64,000 nt of DNA from Neobacillus niacini NBRC 15566. Lineage in GTDB: Bacteria; Bacillota; Bacilli; Bacillales; Cytobacillaceae. The stretch lies in NCBI RefSeq assembly GCF_001591505.1, contig NZ_BCVA01000031.1, positions 1-64,000 on the forward strand, given 5' to 3'. A model generated the notes under the pieces. The model worked only from the letters and a program-made list of their open reading frames with translations. It did no database searches and had not been told where the DNA came from. The position numbers and the translations under genes are program-made. How positions within the stretch are numbered: position 1 is the stretch's first letter; the number at the start of each line of letters is the position of its first letter. Below, one piece after another: positions 1 to 8,971 of this stretch.

Positions 1-63
1 TTTGTCCTCAATACCCCACATTGAGGACATTTCCTTCTTCTCACTCAGCCGATTTGTCCTCAA
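1..63. repeat. Intergenic repeat with TGTCCTCAA/TTGAGGACA stem
   Basis: TGTCCTCAAT (3-12) and ATTGAGGACA (20-29) form a perfect 10-bp stem with a 7-nt loop. The string TTTGTCCTCAA is then repeated at 53-63, 52 bp after its first copy, and both copies are followed by an ACCC-containing tail. This looks like one and a half units of a short intergenic palindromic repeat running in from the left. It may also work as a terminator for the gene beyond the window. Confidence 0.55.
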
Positions 64-114
64 GACCCACTTTGCCTGCAGTCTTAACCTATGTATTGCT
101 GACACCGTAAAAAA

Positions 115-150
115 GCTACGATATCGAGTAGTGCTACGATATCGAGGAGT
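115..150. repeat. 18-bp tandem duplication at the 3' end of the LysR gene
   Basis: Positions 115-132 and 133-150 are two adjacent copies of an 18-bp unit, GCTACGATATCGAG(T/G)AGT, differing at one base. The second copy contains the stop codon (TAG at 136-134 on the minus strand) and the last codons of the LysR-type regulator. The first copy lies just past the stop. It looks like a slippage or unequal-exchange duplication. Confidence 0.75.
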
Positions 151-1033
151 GACCCCCACCATTTTGAATGAACTCTAAGAACTGCGAAACGCCAATCTTA
201 TTAAAGCGTTGCTGTTTTTTAACAAGCCATAGGTTCCTAGATATGACGACACCTTCAATCCCTACTTCTCGTAACAATCCAAGCTGCAGTTCTCTAGCAA
301 CCGTTAATCTTGGCAGAATACTGATTCCTAGTCCTGCTTCGACGGCACTTTTGATTGCCTGCGTACTGCCTAATTCCATATAGCTTTCCATTTTTTCTAC
401 TATCCCATGTTCTCTTAAGGAGTTCTCCACAATCAGTCGTGTTCCAGATCCAGATTCCCGCCAAATCATCCGTTCATGAATCAGCTCTTCAATCTGGATT
501 TGTTCTTCCCATACATGTTCCGGTGAACAAACCACAATGAGTTCATCGTCAGCGAATTTCTCAACGATAAATTCCTTATTCTCAACCAGTCCTTCTACCA
601 GGGCCATATCGATGACATCATTCGATAAGTCTTCCAATACTCCTGGCGTGTTTTTTATAGTTAACGTCACTTTAATATCGGGTGTTTGTTTTTTATAACG
701 CCCTAATAAGCTCGGTAATAAATACTCACCGATTGTAAAGGATGCACCGACATGGAGGTTTGTATGATACTCACCCATTGCCTGTTTGATGCTTTCCTTG
801 GAACGATGAAAATCATGAACAATGGATTTGGCAAATGGATATAACATTTTTCCAGCACCTGTTACCTTCAGCTTTCCATCGGTTCGATCAAATAACAATG
901 CACCATAAAAATTTTCCAGCTGGTGAATTTGTCTTGTTACAGCAGGCTGAGAGACATAGCTTAATCTTGCAGCCTGACTAATACTTCCTTCATCTACGAC
1001 TAAACAAAACATTTGCAGACTCTCTATATTCAA
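134..1033 (-). CDS. LysR-family transcriptional regulator (CysL-like)
   Basis: A 299-residue LysR-type regulator with an N-terminal winged helix-turn-helix (residues about 1-60; motif SISQAARLSYVSQPAVTRQI) followed by a periplasmic-binding-like effector domain. I chose the TTG at 1033 because GGAGG (1043-1047) sits 9 nt upstream. A longer reading from TTG 1051 would place that ribosome site inside the gene. It is divergent from the chromate-transporter pair starting at 1191, and the shared 157-bp gap holds a LysR-type dyad, so it probably controls those genes. The ligand is unknown. The family is certain from the sequence; the target is inferred from position. Confidence 0.88.
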   Translation of the reverse strand: MNIESLQMFCLVVDEGSISQAARLSYVSQPAVTRQIHQLENFYGALLFDRTDGKLKVTGAGKMLYPFAKSIVHDFHRSKESIKQAMGEYHTNLHVGASFTIGEYLLPSLLGRYKKQTPDIKVTLTIKNTPGVLEDLSNDVIDMALVEGLVENKEFIVEKFADDELIVVCSPEHVWEEQIQIEELIHERMIWRESGSGTRLIVENSLREHGIVEKMESYMELGSTQAIKSAVEAGLGISILPRLTVARELQLGLLREVGIEGVVISRNLWLVKKQQRFNKIGVSQFLEFIQNGGGHSSIS

Positions 1034-1083
1034 AAAACTCAACCTCCACAAAACAACTATCTTCTCTAGTATTATATTCCACA

Positions 1084-1106
1084 GGCTATACGTTTTGGTT
1101 ATAGCC
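1084..1106. promoter_or_regulatory. Candidate LysR operator (GGCTATA-N9-TATAGCC)
   Basis: A perfect 7-bp inverted repeat, GGCTATA at 1084-1090 and TATAGCC at 1100-1106, has a 9-bp spacer. It lies in the gap between the LysR gene and the chromate-transporter pair. It fits the general T-N11-A layout of LysR-type binding sites. Confidence 0.55.
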
Positions 1107-1190
1107 CATAAATTTATTGCAATTTACCCTTCAAGCCAGGTCTGATAACCTAAGTATATAGATTCTTATTCCCGCACAGGAGGGATAAAC

Positions 1191-1802
1191 ATGAAAGAAA
1201 GTTGGAAAACACTGATTGAAATCTTTTGGACCTTTTTTAAAATAAGCCCTGTTACGTTTGGAGGGGGCTTTGCCATGGTCCCTCTCATCGAAAGAGAAAT
1301 AGTAGAAAAACGAAAATGGCTGGACAGTGAGGAAGTAGCAGATGTGTTTGCTTTGTCGCAAACGATTCCCGGATCGGTGGCCATTAACTGTGCCACTTTT
1401 GTTGGCTATAGAGTTGGCGGAGTAAAAGGAGCACTAGCCGCAATGATCGGGGTTTCACTGCCCACTTTTTTAATCGTTCTCGCTTTAGGAGCGTCCTACC
1501 TTTTCATTCATGATCATCCAAAGCTAGAAGCGGCATTTGTATCGATAAGAATCAGCATTGTAGCCATTATTATCTATGCAGCCATTAAAATCGCCAAAAC
1601 AGCGATTGTTGACAAAACCACCTTCTTTATTACGCTTACAGGGGTTCCGGTATTGTTTTTTGTTCATCCAACCGCCGCCATTCTGCTCGGAGCCTTAACC
1701 GGTGTTGTAGTGGTTTTTTCAAAGAAAAGAATGGGCTACAAACATAAGAAGAAAAAGGATCCTGCCACGAACCCTGATTATTTTATGGGGGCTGGAATCT
1801 AA
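1191..1802 (+). CDS. Chromate transporter, CHR-domain half protein 1
   Basis: A 203-residue membrane protein of the short-chain CHR (chromate ion transporter, ChrA half) family. The N-terminal signature is visible: FxxFFKISPVTFGGGFAMVPLIE, then SQTIPGSVAINCATFVGY, followed by about five hydrophobic segments and a basic, Lys-rich C-terminus facing the cytoplasm. An AGGAGG site precedes the ATG. The second half-protein follows 18 nt downstream; the two are expected to work as a heteromeric pair, as with B. subtilis YwrA/YwrB. Chromate or sulfate-like anion transport is family knowledge. The real substrate here is untested. Confidence 0.85.
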   Translation: MKESWKTLIEIFWTFFKISPVTFGGGFAMVPLIEREIVEKRKWLDSEEVADVFALSQTIPGSVAINCATFVGYRVGGVKGALAAMIGVSLPTFLIVLALGASYLFIHDHPKLEAAFVSIRISIVAIIIYAAIKIAKTAIVDKTTFFITLTGVPVLFFVHPTAAILLGALTGVVVVFSKKRMGYKHKKKKDPATNPDYFMGAGI

Positions 1803-1820
1803 GAACAAGGAGGACTAAGC

Positions 1821-2363
1821 ATGGTGTTATGGGAACTATTCCACACATTTTTTTACATGGGGTTTTTCTCCTTTGGAGGAGGATACGCCATGATGCCCTT
1901 TATCGAAGCAGCGGTTACAAAATACGGCTGGATGTCCTCCGAACAGTTAACCAATATGATTGCGATTGCTGGTATGTCCCCGGGTCCAATCGCTGCCAAT
2001 AGTGCGATTCTAATAGGTTATTCAACAGCAGGAATCAGCGGTGCCATAATAGCTGCTGCAGCCATCTTACTTCCCTCATTGATTTTAGTCCTCATTGCAG
2101 CTGCCTTTTTTGTAAAAATGCACCACAATCCCTTGGTAGAAGCAATGTTTTATGGGTTAAAGCCGCTTGTTACTAGTTTAATTATCTTCGCCGCAATAAG
2201 TTTTGCCCAATCTAATCACCTTGTTGCCATCAATGGATCTTTTCGTTCCATAAGCTTATGGATCATCTTTGTCCTATCCTTATTCGCCTTATTAAAACTT
2301 CGTTGGAATCCTATCTATGTAATTGTTCTTTCTGGGCTGATAGGAATAACGCTCTATTCATAA
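1821..2363 (+). CDS. Chromate transporter, CHR-domain half protein 2
   Basis: A 180-residue partner of the preceding gene, again a single CHR domain. It has the signature FFYMGFFSFGGGYAMMPFIE near the N-terminus, AGMSPGPIAANSAILIGY around residues 50-67, and about five transmembrane segments. AAGGAGG precedes the ATG by the usual distance, and the 18-nt gap to the upstream gene indicates cotranscription. Two unequal half-size CHR proteins in tandem are the usual Bacillales arrangement. The pair ends at the shared terminator at 2376-2402. Confidence 0.85.
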   Translation: MVLWELFHTFFYMGFFSFGGGYAMMPFIEAAVTKYGWMSSEQLTNMIAIAGMSPGPIAANSAILIGYSTAGISGAIIAAAAILLPSLILVLIAAAFFVKMHHNPLVEAMFYGLKPLVTSLIIFAAISFAQSNHLVAINGSFRSISLWIIFVLSLFALLKLRWNPIYVIVLSGLIGITLYS

Positions 2364-2375
2364 GACAAACAACGA

Positions 2376-2402
2376 AAGGCCGGTTCTTAATGAACCGGCC
2401 TT
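2376..2402. terminator. Bidirectional rho-independent terminator
   Basis: AAGGCCGGTTC (2376-2386) and GAACCGGCCTT (2392-2402) form a perfect 11-bp GC-rich stem with a 5-nt loop. It sits between the converging chromate-transporter and tagatose-aldolase genes and can serve both. Confidence 0.85.
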
Positions 2403-2411
2403 ATTACTAGC

Positions 2412-3419
2412 TTAAGAAGATACAAGATTACTATTTTGAACCTTATCAAACCAGGAGCTCGCTGATTCTTTCAAAACAACATTAAGTTCTTCAATATTCT
2501 TTTTGCCCACGACTTGTAACCATTCACGACCTGCTTGTTCTCCGCCGGAAGCAAAAGGAGCCACACCTTCTTTCCAAGTTGCACGGCCGCATAATACGCC
2601 ATTAAAGCTGGAACCTGATTTCTTAGCAAATTTCAAGGTCTCTTGGAATAATTCAGCACTTACTCCCGCACTTAAAAAGATAAATGGCAGGTCTGTTGCT
2701 TCACTTTGCTCTTTAAAATACGCTGCAGCTTCTTCTTGACTATAGACGGTTTCACCTTCCGTGTAACCTTCAACAAAGTTCATGTTGACAGGAACTTCTA
2801 CTTTCAAGACATCCACATGGTACTGCGGTTTGGAAAATTCCCTCATCGCCTCAATCACCTTATGCGGCTTCACTTTGGCATACTCTTTACTTTTTACATC
2901 CTCATTCTCGGCGTCATACGATACGATTTCTAAGAAAAACGGAATATCTTCAGCCACACACTCCGCTCCGACTCGTTCCATATAAACATGTTTATAATCA
3001 TTGATTTTCTCATTTTCATCCACATCATAGTACAATAAAAATTTAATGGCGTCGGCCCCTGCCTCTTTTAATCGTTTCACAGACCATTCTGGTAATAAAT
3101 CAGGCAAACGGCCCACGGCTGTAGCGTCATATCCTGTCTTTTCATAGGCAACTAATAATCCAGCGTCCTTGCTGCGGACTTTTGCCGCCGGAAGTCCATA
3201 TTCTGGATCTAATAGAATCGCAGTAGAGTAGGGTGTTAATTCTTCCGAAACCAATTCTTTAAAGGTGATAATGCCTTCATCTCCGACATTATTCGTACTT
3301 CCCGCTGCAATCATTTTTTTTAATGACCCGCGCTGGTCAATTGCTAAAGCTCCTATCACACCATTTTCATCGGATAAACGTTTTAAAGCTGCTAGTTTGT
3401 TTTGTGTTACTTCTATCAT
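2412..3419 (-). CDS. lacD: Tagatose-1,6-bisphosphate aldolase
   Basis: A class I aldolase of the LacD family, 335 residues, cytoplasmic. It splits tagatose-1,6-bisphosphate into dihydroxyacetone phosphate and glyceraldehyde-3-phosphate. The sequence shows [10 protein letters not shown] (about residues 26-35), [10 protein letters not shown] (K126) and VDVLKVEVP, whose K206 is the likely Schiff-base lysine. The start at 3419 is preceded by GGAGG (3427-3431); an upstream in-frame ATG at 3437 has no such site. It is the last gene of the GalNAc operon, 14 nt after lacC. LacD enzymes accept several epimers, so specificity for tagatose rests on the neighbours. Confidence 0.93.
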   Translation of the reverse strand: MIEVTQNKLAALKRLSDENGVIGALAIDQRGSLKKMIAAGSTNNVGDEGIITFKELVSEELTPYSTAILLDPEYGLPAAKVRSKDAGLLVAYEKTGYDATAVGRLPDLLPEWSVKRLKEAGADAIKFLLYYDVDENEKINDYKHVYMERVGAECVAEDIPFFLEIVSYDAENEDVKSKEYAKVKPHKVIEAMREFSKPQYHVDVLKVEVPVNMNFVEGYTEGETVYSQEEAAAYFKEQSEATDLPFIFLSAGVSAELFQETLKFAKKSGSSFNGVLCGRATWKEGVAPFASGGEQAGREWLQVVGKKNIEELNVVLKESASSWFDKVQNSNLVSS

Positions 3420-3433
3420 TGGTATTCCTCCTA

Positions 3434-4369
3434 TCAATCTATTCTTTCAACCATTACCAAATCATAATATTGGTCAAACTTGTTCATGTTTATTGAACCG
3501 GTTCCTGCTTCCATCGTATTAAGCATTCCTGTCGTCATAGCGGTTTTAAGAACTTCCTCGACAGGCAGATTCCGATTCAGTGCCACCGCTAACCCTGCAA
3601 CGGTAGCGTCTCCAGAGCCGACTGGATTCACCACATCTATTTTTGGGATGGCAATCCGGTAGTCATCACCAGCATGCCTTACAAATGCACCATCCTTACC
3701 CATCGAAACGACAATCCAGTCAATTCCTTTAAATAACCCCTGATCCAAAGCATGTTTCAAACTGCTGATCCTGCCATCTACCTCAAAGCCAAGAAGTTGA
3801 GACAATTCCTCCGTATTGGGCTTGATCGCCAATGGTTTTTCTTTATGTAACAAGGCTTTTCTTAATGATTCACCAGAGGTGTCTAGTAGAACGGGAACTC
3901 CCTTTTTCTGACTCAACGTTAGCATTTGTTGATAAAAGTCAGCCTCCAGCCCCTTTGGTAAACTGCCTGAAATCGTCACAAATGAAACCTTAGACAACAG
4001 GTCATTAAACTTCCCTAGAAAATCTGCCCCTTCTTCTTTCGTTAAGGTTGGCCCAGATTCTAAGATTTCCGTTTGCATGCCTTCATGAAGAATGGCGATA
4101 CAATTTCTCGATTCTTTTTCAATTTTTAAAAAGTCACTGGGAATATCGCTTTTATTTAATTCTTGAACGATGTAGTCGCCGATTGTTCCGCCGAGTACCC
4201 CCGTTGCCAGGACATCTTCTTCCATTTGTGTGATCACGCGGGCAACATTTAAGCCCTTGCCTCCCGCCGTTTTCCGCACATTTTCCACACGATTCACACC
4301 ATCTAGCTTGAATGCTTGGAGGTGATAGGAAATATCAACAGATGGATTCATGGTGACCGCTAAAATCAT
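3434..4369 (-). CDS. lacC: Tagatose-6-phosphate kinase (PfkB family)
   Basis: A 311-residue PfkB-family sugar-phosphate kinase. It opens with [15 protein letters not shown], contains [10 protein letters not shown] (substrate-binding glycines) and ends with the catalytic motif [12 protein letters not shown], whose Asp is the base. The ATG at 4369 overlaps the upstream deacetylase stop by 4 nt (ATGA), indicating translational coupling; a longer in-frame start at 4402 would overlap far more. Between a deacetylase/AgaS pair and LacD, the expected reaction is tagatose-6-P plus ATP to tagatose-1,6-bisphosphate. FruK (1-phosphofructokinase) is a close relative and cannot be excluded by sequence alone. 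Confidence 0.88.
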   Translation of the reverse strand: MILAVTMNPSVDISYHLQAFKLDGVNRVENVRKTAGGKGLNVARVITQMEEDVLATGVLGGTIGDYIVQELNKSDIPSDFLKIEKESRNCIAILHEGMQTEILESGPTLTKEEGADFLGKFNDLLSKVSFVTISGSLPKGLEADFYQQMLTLSQKKGVPVLLDTSGESLRKALLHKEKPLAIKPNTEELSQLLGFEVDGRISSLKHALDQGLFKGIDWIVVSMGKDGAFVRHAGDDYRIAIPKIDVVNPVGSGDATVAGLAVALNRNLPVEEVLKTAMTTGMLNTMEAGTGSINMNKFDQYYDLVMVERID

Positions 4370-5532
4370 CGCACTCCCTCTTTCTGTACTTGATAACGGC
4401 ATACTCCATCAAGGTACGTTGCAAGTAATTCGAGATTAGGATTCAACACAATAAAGTCGGCACTATAGCCAGCGGCAATCTTCCCGCATTCCCCATCCAT
4501 CCCAATGCTTTTAGCGGGAGCTGTACTCGCCATATAGATGGCTTCCTCGGGTGTCGCAATTCCCCATTCGACGACATTTTTAACGGCATCCTTTAATTGC
4601 AAAATACTGCCTGCTAAGCTGCCTCCTGGTATTCGGGCAGCTCCGTCCTTCACCTCTACAGGGAATTCCCCTAGCTGATAGTTTCCTTCCGGCATGCCTC
4701 CAGCCATCATACAATCAGTTACCAGTAGAGTTTGGTCTCTTCCGCGGGCATTCATTAAGATGTTGGCCGCAGCAGGATGAACATGGTGTCCATCACAAAT
4801 GATTTCGGCAAAAACATCTTTTAGGTTCATTGCTGCACCAGCCATCCCCGGCTCACGATGGTGCAGGGGACTCATTCCATTGAAGGTATGAACAAAAATG
4901 GTTGCGCCTTTTTCAACTGCATGTTTTGTTTGTTCATACGTTGCATCGCTATGCGCTAACGCCACTGCAATCTCTTCTCGAACAGCATATTCAATAAATT
5001 CTGCTGCACCCTTTCTTTCGGGGGCAATCGCAATTTTTCTAACCAATTGTTTGGATTGTTTCTGCCATGTTTTTAATTTTTCAATTGAAGGGTCACAAAA
5101 ATATTTCGTGTTTTGCGCCCCTTTATGTTTTTCGGTAAAAAACGGCCCTTCTAAAAATATCCCCTTAATTTTTGCTCCACGAACTTTTGTGTAGTGGGTA
5201 CCAATCATTTCAACCACAGTATTCAAGTTTTCTGCTGAGGAGGTTAAGGTTGTCGGTAAAAAGGACGTTACTCCGCAGGAAAGGAGCCCCTCAGAAATCT
5301 GATTCAACCCTTCAAAATCACCGTCCATAATATCGTGATTTAAAAATCCGTGAATATGTGTGTCCACTAAACCAGGAGCAATCCAATGACCTGTGTAATC
5401 AATGATTTCTGCTGCCTTATCTGGCAAAACCTCCGAAAAATCACCGAATCTTCCGTCTTTTATTTTTAAAAAACCAGGACCTGTAACCATTCCCTCAAGA
5501 AAAAACTTATCTGCGTAGATAAAACGTTCCAT
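4366..5532 (-). CDS. nagA: N-acetylgalactosamine/glucosamine-6-phosphate deacetylase
   Basis: A 388-residue amidohydrolase-fold deacetylase (NagA/AgaA). Metal and catalytic residues are in place: HIHG near residue 59, E129 in FLEGPF, H194 in ALAHSDAT, H215 in FVHTFNGM, and the catalytic Asp D273 in LLVTDCMMAGG. The start at 5532 has GGGG 8 nt upstream; the in-frame ATG at 5550 lacks a ribosome site. It is flanked by agaS and lacC, so GalNAc-6-P is the expected substrate (the AgaA role), producing galactosamine-6-P and acetate. Sequence alone does not separate AgaA from NagA. Confidence 0.9.
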   Translation of the reverse strand: MERFIYADKFFLEGMVTGPGFLKIKDGRFGDFSEVLPDKAAEIIDYTGHWIAPGLVDTHIHGFLNHDIMDGDFEGLNQISEGLLSCGVTSFLPTTLTSSAENLNTVVEMIGTHYTKVRGAKIKGIFLEGPFFTEKHKGAQNTKYFCDPSIEKLKTWQKQSKQLVRKIAIAPERKGAAEFIEYAVREEIAVALAHSDATYEQTKHAVEKGATIFVHTFNGMSPLHHREPGMAGAAMNLKDVFAEIICDGHHVHPAAANILMNARGRDQTLLVTDCMMAGGMPEGNYQLGEFPVEVKDGAARIPGGSLAGSILQLKDAVKNVVEWGIATPEEAIYMASTAPAKSIGMDGECGKIAAGYSADFIVLNPNLELLATYLDGVCRYQVQKEGVR

Positions 5533-5551
5533 GCCTATTTCCCCTATCATG

Positions 5552-6718
5552 TTACTGATATTCGTAAATCGTTACGCCTTTAACCACCCTGTTTACCGTT
5601 CCTGTCGGGGAAGGGGTATCCGGTGTATTCCCTACCTTTATCGAAGCAAGCAATGAAACGGTTTGCCCAATCATGACAAAAGGTAATGCCAAGTAGGCAT
5701 CTGGTATCGACCCGGCCTCGCTGCCGAATGAGAATGTGTGCCCATCATAATTGATGTCTCCATCCACACCGATGGCACAAATGTAACTGGCCATGTTATC
5801 CTGCTGCATTTCTTTTAAAATATCTAAATCATATTTACGTGTATAAGGGTGGTTGGAAACAAATACAAACACTAATGATTTGTCATTCACAAATGATTTA
5901 GGGCCATGGCGGAATCCCAATGGTGAATCATAGGCCGTAACAATTTTTCCCGCGGTTAACTCTAGTATTTTCAATTGCGATTCTCTTGCTAATCCCTCTA
6001 AACTGCCAGAGCCTAAGTAAATGATTCTGTCAAAATCACAATCGATTATTTCTTGAATAGCTTCTTCTCTTCGTATAACACTTTCACCCATTTGACGAAT
6101 GGTTTTCACAATTGACCCTTTCTCTTCCATCGACAAAGGATCAAAAACAAGTAAGGCCGTTAACGCCATGCAAGTATAACTTCCGGTCATGGCAAATCCC
6201 TGATCATTCGATCTTTCAGGCATCAAGAGCAATAAATTATTCTCATCACCTTTAGCCAGTTGTGCTAATTTACCATCCTTTGCACAGGTAATGGTCAATT
6301 GATACAAGTCGGTTACGATTTGCTCAGCTAATTGTACGGCAGCGACACTTTCCGGGCTGTTGCCGCTTCTAGCAAACGAAACCAGTAATGTTGGAAACTC
6401 TGCTTTTAAATACTGGTAAGGATTTGACACTAAATCGGTCGTCGGAATACTGAGAATTCCCCACTGGTTTTCATCAATTTTGCCTTTTAGATAAGGTGTG
6501 ACCGTTTCACCGACATAAGCAGATGTTCCAGCGCCTGTAAAAATGACTCGCACTCTAGCATGCTTCATCGATAATTTCAGGAAAAACTCTTCTATCTCTC
6601 TGCTTTTTTCTGTATACAAGGCATAGGCTTCATCCCATAACTCTGGCTGTTGTTTTATCTCTGCCGTTGTGACCGATGCACCTAATGGCACTAATTTTTC
6701 ACTGCTTAATGTAAACAT
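5552..6718 (-). CDS. agaS: Galactosamine-6-phosphate deaminase/isomerase, SIS family
   Basis: A 388-residue protein with two sugar-isomerase (SIS) domains, AgaS type. It has FTGAGTSAYVGE at about residues 60-71, LLVSFARSGNSPES in the first domain, and IIYLGSGSLEGLARE plus SPLGFRHGPKSF in the second. AgaS converts galactosamine-6-P to tagatose-6-P and ammonia. It lies directly between the ROK kinase and the deacetylase on one strand with short gaps (16 and 19 nt). AGGAGTGAG precedes the ATG. There is no glutamine amidotransferase domain, so it is not GlmS. Confidence 0.93.
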   Translation of the reverse strand: MFTLSSEKLVPLGASVTTAEIKQQPELWDEAYALYTEKSREIEEFFLKLSMKHARVRVIFTGAGTSAYVGETVTPYLKGKIDENQWGILSIPTTDLVSNPYQYLKAEFPTLLVSFARSGNSPESVAAVQLAEQIVTDLYQLTITCAKDGKLAQLAKGDENNLLLLMPERSNDQGFAMTGSYTCMALTALLVFDPLSMEEKGSIVKTIRQMGESVIRREEAIQEIIDCDFDRIIYLGSGSLEGLARESQLKILELTAGKIVTAYDSPLGFRHGPKSFVNDKSLVFVFVSNHPYTRKYDLDILKEMQQDNMASYICAIGVDGDINYDGHTFSFGSEAGSIPDAYLALPFVMIGQTVSLLASIKVGNTPDTPSPTGTVNRVVKGVTIYEYQ

Positions 6719-6734
6719 AATGACTCACTCCTTA

Positions 6735-7604
6735 TTAGATTCTTTCGAATACGCGCAATCCTGCACCAATAACCCCATTATTTTGCGCCAGTGTACTGAT
6801 GCTCATTTGGTCTAATAGGTGCTGCTGTTCAGAAATTTGATAGGTTTTTAGCTTTCTCTTGATTAACTCAAGCAGAAAAGGATTATTTACAATAACACTG
6901 CCGCCAAATACCATTTTGTGCGGGTCTATTAAACTAGAAATGGAATAGAGCCCTTGTGCTAAATGATTGGCTGCCTCATCGATGATGGACTGAAATTCCT
7001 TTGACCCGTTTACAAATCCAGTAAAGACATCCTTAGTCGGAACCCCTGCTATATTTTGAATCCCTGGACCGGCGGCGATTTTTTCCAGCCGTTCATTGCC
7101 CTCTTTCGAAAGAACCGGAATCAACCCCAGTTCACCGGCGAATCCAGCTCCTCTCAAAAAGGAACCATTATGGATGATAGAACAAGAGATTCCTGTACTG
7201 AGCGTCACATAGACAAAGGTTTCATTACTTTTTCCTTGTGCCGCTTTCCACTCCGCAAATGCTGCCATATAGACATCATTGTCCACGGTGGTTGGTATGG
7301 AGCCAAATTGCTCCTGCAGGCGAGCAGCAATCGGAAACTGCTGCCAAGGTAAATTGTTTTGAAAAATAGCGATACCGTTCTCGCGATCAACCTTTCCTGG
7401 TACCCCGACGCCGATACCTTCAATTTCTGAAAATGAAGTTCCACGAAGAACTTGTTCTACCGCTGATACGACTTGTTTAAACATACTTTCTCGGTCGGAA
7501 GGATCGCTTTTCACTTCCTGACGGTAAAGCAATTCTCCCGCTTCCGAAATAATTCCCGCTGCAATCTTTGTCCCGCCGATATCAAGCCCGATGGCCTTTT
7601 TCAT
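6735..7604 (-). CDS. ROK-family sugar kinase, likely N-acetylgalactosamine kinase
   Basis: A 289-residue ROK kinase. The phosphate-1 motif GLDIGGTKIAAG is at residues 5-16 and VYVTLSTGISCSII is the phosphate-2 region. There is no N-terminal helix-turn-helix, so it is an enzyme rather than a repressor. The usual ROK zinc motif (H plus CxCGxxGC) is absent: after the GFAGELGLIPV stretch the sequence passes straight to GNERLEKIAAGPGI. The ATG at 7604 follows GAGGTGAGAG. Its place before agaS and nagA suggests it phosphorylates GalNAc released from imported glycans. Glucokinase-like or other hexosamine activity is possible. Confidence 0.8.
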   Translation of the reverse strand: MKKAIGLDIGGTKIAAGIISEAGELLYRQEVKSDPSDRESMFKQVVSAVEQVLRGTSFSEIEGIGVGVPGKVDRENGIAIFQNNLPWQQFPIAARLQEQFGSIPTTVDNDVYMAAFAEWKAAQGKSNETFVYVTLSTGISCSIIHNGSFLRGAGFAGELGLIPVLSKEGNERLEKIAAGPGIQNIAGVPTKDVFTGFVNGSKEFQSIIDEAANHLAQGLYSISSLIDPHKMVFGGSVIVNNPFLLELIKRKLKTYQISEQQHLLDQMSISTLAQNNGVIGAGLRVFERI

Positions 7605-7631
7605 CTCTCTCACCTCAACAATCCAATTTGT

Positions 7632-8876
7632 CTATTTTATTAGCAGCGCTTCACAGCACTTCTTAAACTTTTTCCCGCTGCCACAAAGGCAATAATCGTT
7701 CCTTTCGGGCTTCCTACGACCTGATTGAAGATGATTGCTCAGCCATTGCCGTTTTATATTTTCTGCAAGCCTTTCCATTCTTTCATGTGCATAATCATAA
7801 ATTTGGAGATAACTATTGCAAAAATAATCCGGGTGGATGGCTTCATCCATTTGCCGATTTCTCGGGCAACCTCCGTGGCATAACTTCAAATACTTACAGC
7901 TTTTACATTTATCCGGTAAATTTGGTTTCAAACTTAAAAACTCAGAATATATCGGACTAGTTAACAAATCCGAAAGGTCATCTTCCCCAACATTCCCCAG
8001 CTTATAGTCATCATTAATATAAAAATCACAAGGATAGGCATCTCCGTTTTGTTCAAGGATAAGCGTTTTCGGGCATGATTGGCGGTGTACACACAATTCA
8101 GCTTCCTGGTGTAAATAAACACTCAGCATATTATCAAAAAACCGAACAGAGGTCGTCGGATTACCATCGTTATACCAAAGGTCAAAGGCCTCACATAAAA
8201 ACTGGCCATATTGCTCTTGGGAAATCAAATATCGCCCTGGCTTATTTGGTTCTTGGGCGCGGAAATCCATGCAAGGAATAAACTGAACATGTGAAAAATC
8301 TTCACTCTGATAAAACTCCATCAGTTCTTTTGCCCGCCCAACATTGTTTTCTTGGACGACAGTGAGAATATTAAACTCTACCTGATATTTTCGTAAGAAA
8401 TCGATCCCGCGCATCACTCGGTCATAGCTGCCCATTCCATGACCAGTGACCCTTCTGGCATCATTGATATCCTTCGGTCCATCGAGGCTGACACCAATTA
8501 AAAAATTGTACTGTTTAAAGAACTTTGCCCAATCCTCGGTAATAAGGGTTGCATTGGTTTGCAGCACGTTACTAATGATGGTATTTTTAGGTGCGTACTT
8601 AGCTTGTAAGAAAACAACCTGTTGGAAAAACTCCAGCCCGGCAAGAAGAGGCTCCCCCCCTTGCCAAGCAAAGGAAGCAACGCCATTGGATAGGGACATG
8701 TATTCTTTTATAAACTTTTCAAGAACGACCGGATCAATTTTGTCTATTTTTCCTGGCTGCCCGCCGCAGCCACTATAGTAGCAATAATCGCATGCGAGAT
8801 TACAAGCCTCTGAAACAGTTTTCCACATGACACCGATTTGGCCATGATTCTTGGAAGTTAAACATGCTTGCGCCAT
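7632..8876 (-). CDS. Anaerobic sulfatase-maturating enzyme (radical SAM/SPASM) with SEC-C tail
   Basis: A 414-residue radical-SAM enzyme that converts the active-site Cys or Ser of sulfatases to formylglycine. C25, C29 and C32 (CNLACDYC) bind the SAM iron-sulfur cluster. The SPASM region carries the auxiliary-cluster cysteines (CVHRQSCP, YPCDFY, CKSCKYLKLCHGGCPR). The last 25 residues form a SEC-C zinc motif (CLCGSGKKFKKCCE), a common extension in this family. It is the first gene of the GalNAc operon. The two sulfatases it would mature (27271-28779 and 33518-34933) lie 18-27 kb away in the glycosaminoglycan operon and have the required C-x-P-x-R sites. Confidence 0.93.
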   Translation of the reverse strand: MAQACLTSKNHGQIGVMWKTVSEACNLACDYCYYSGCGGQPGKIDKIDPVVLEKFIKEYMSLSNGVASFAWQGGEPLLAGLEFFQQVVFLQAKYAPKNTIISNVLQTNATLITEDWAKFFKQYNFLIGVSLDGPKDINDARRVTGHGMGSYDRVMRGIDFLRKYQVEFNILTVVQENNVGRAKELMEFYQSEDFSHVQFIPCMDFRAQEPNKPGRYLISQEQYGQFLCEAFDLWYNDGNPTTSVRFFDNMLSVYLHQEAELCVHRQSCPKTLILEQNGDAYPCDFYINDDYKLGNVGEDDLSDLLTSPIYSEFLSLKPNLPDKCKSCKYLKLCHGGCPRNRQMDEAIHPDYFCNSYLQIYDYAHERMERLAENIKRQWLSNHLQSGRRKPERNDYCLCGSGKKFKKCCEALLIK

Positions 8877-8945
8877 TTTTGGTCCTCTCCTTACAGAAAA
8901 TGAAGATTACTATTCTCATCATATCCGCCCACCCTTGCGGGGGAT

Positions 8946-8962
8946 GGGTTGTTGGTACAAGT
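8946..8962 (+). promoter_or_regulatory. Candidate GntR operator, copy 1 (GGGTTGTTGGTACAAGT)
   Basis: This 17-bp site lies upstream of the GalNAc operon (start 8876) and downstream of the terminator at 8972-9005, so it is in the operon's promoter region. It matches the site at 15051-15067 at 15 of 17 bases. Related sites on the other strand are at 9097-9113 and 16006-16022. Confidence 0.5.
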
Positions 8963-8971
8963 TATCTTTTT

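Noticed and set aside
168-383. 71-residue frame on the plus strand inside the LysR gene
   Set aside because: It is antisense to a clear LysR protein, has no ribosome site and shows no domain.
1131-1396. Two 76-residue minus-strand frames before and within the first CHR gene
   Set aside because: They are antisense to a conserved CHR signature and overlap each other in different frames.
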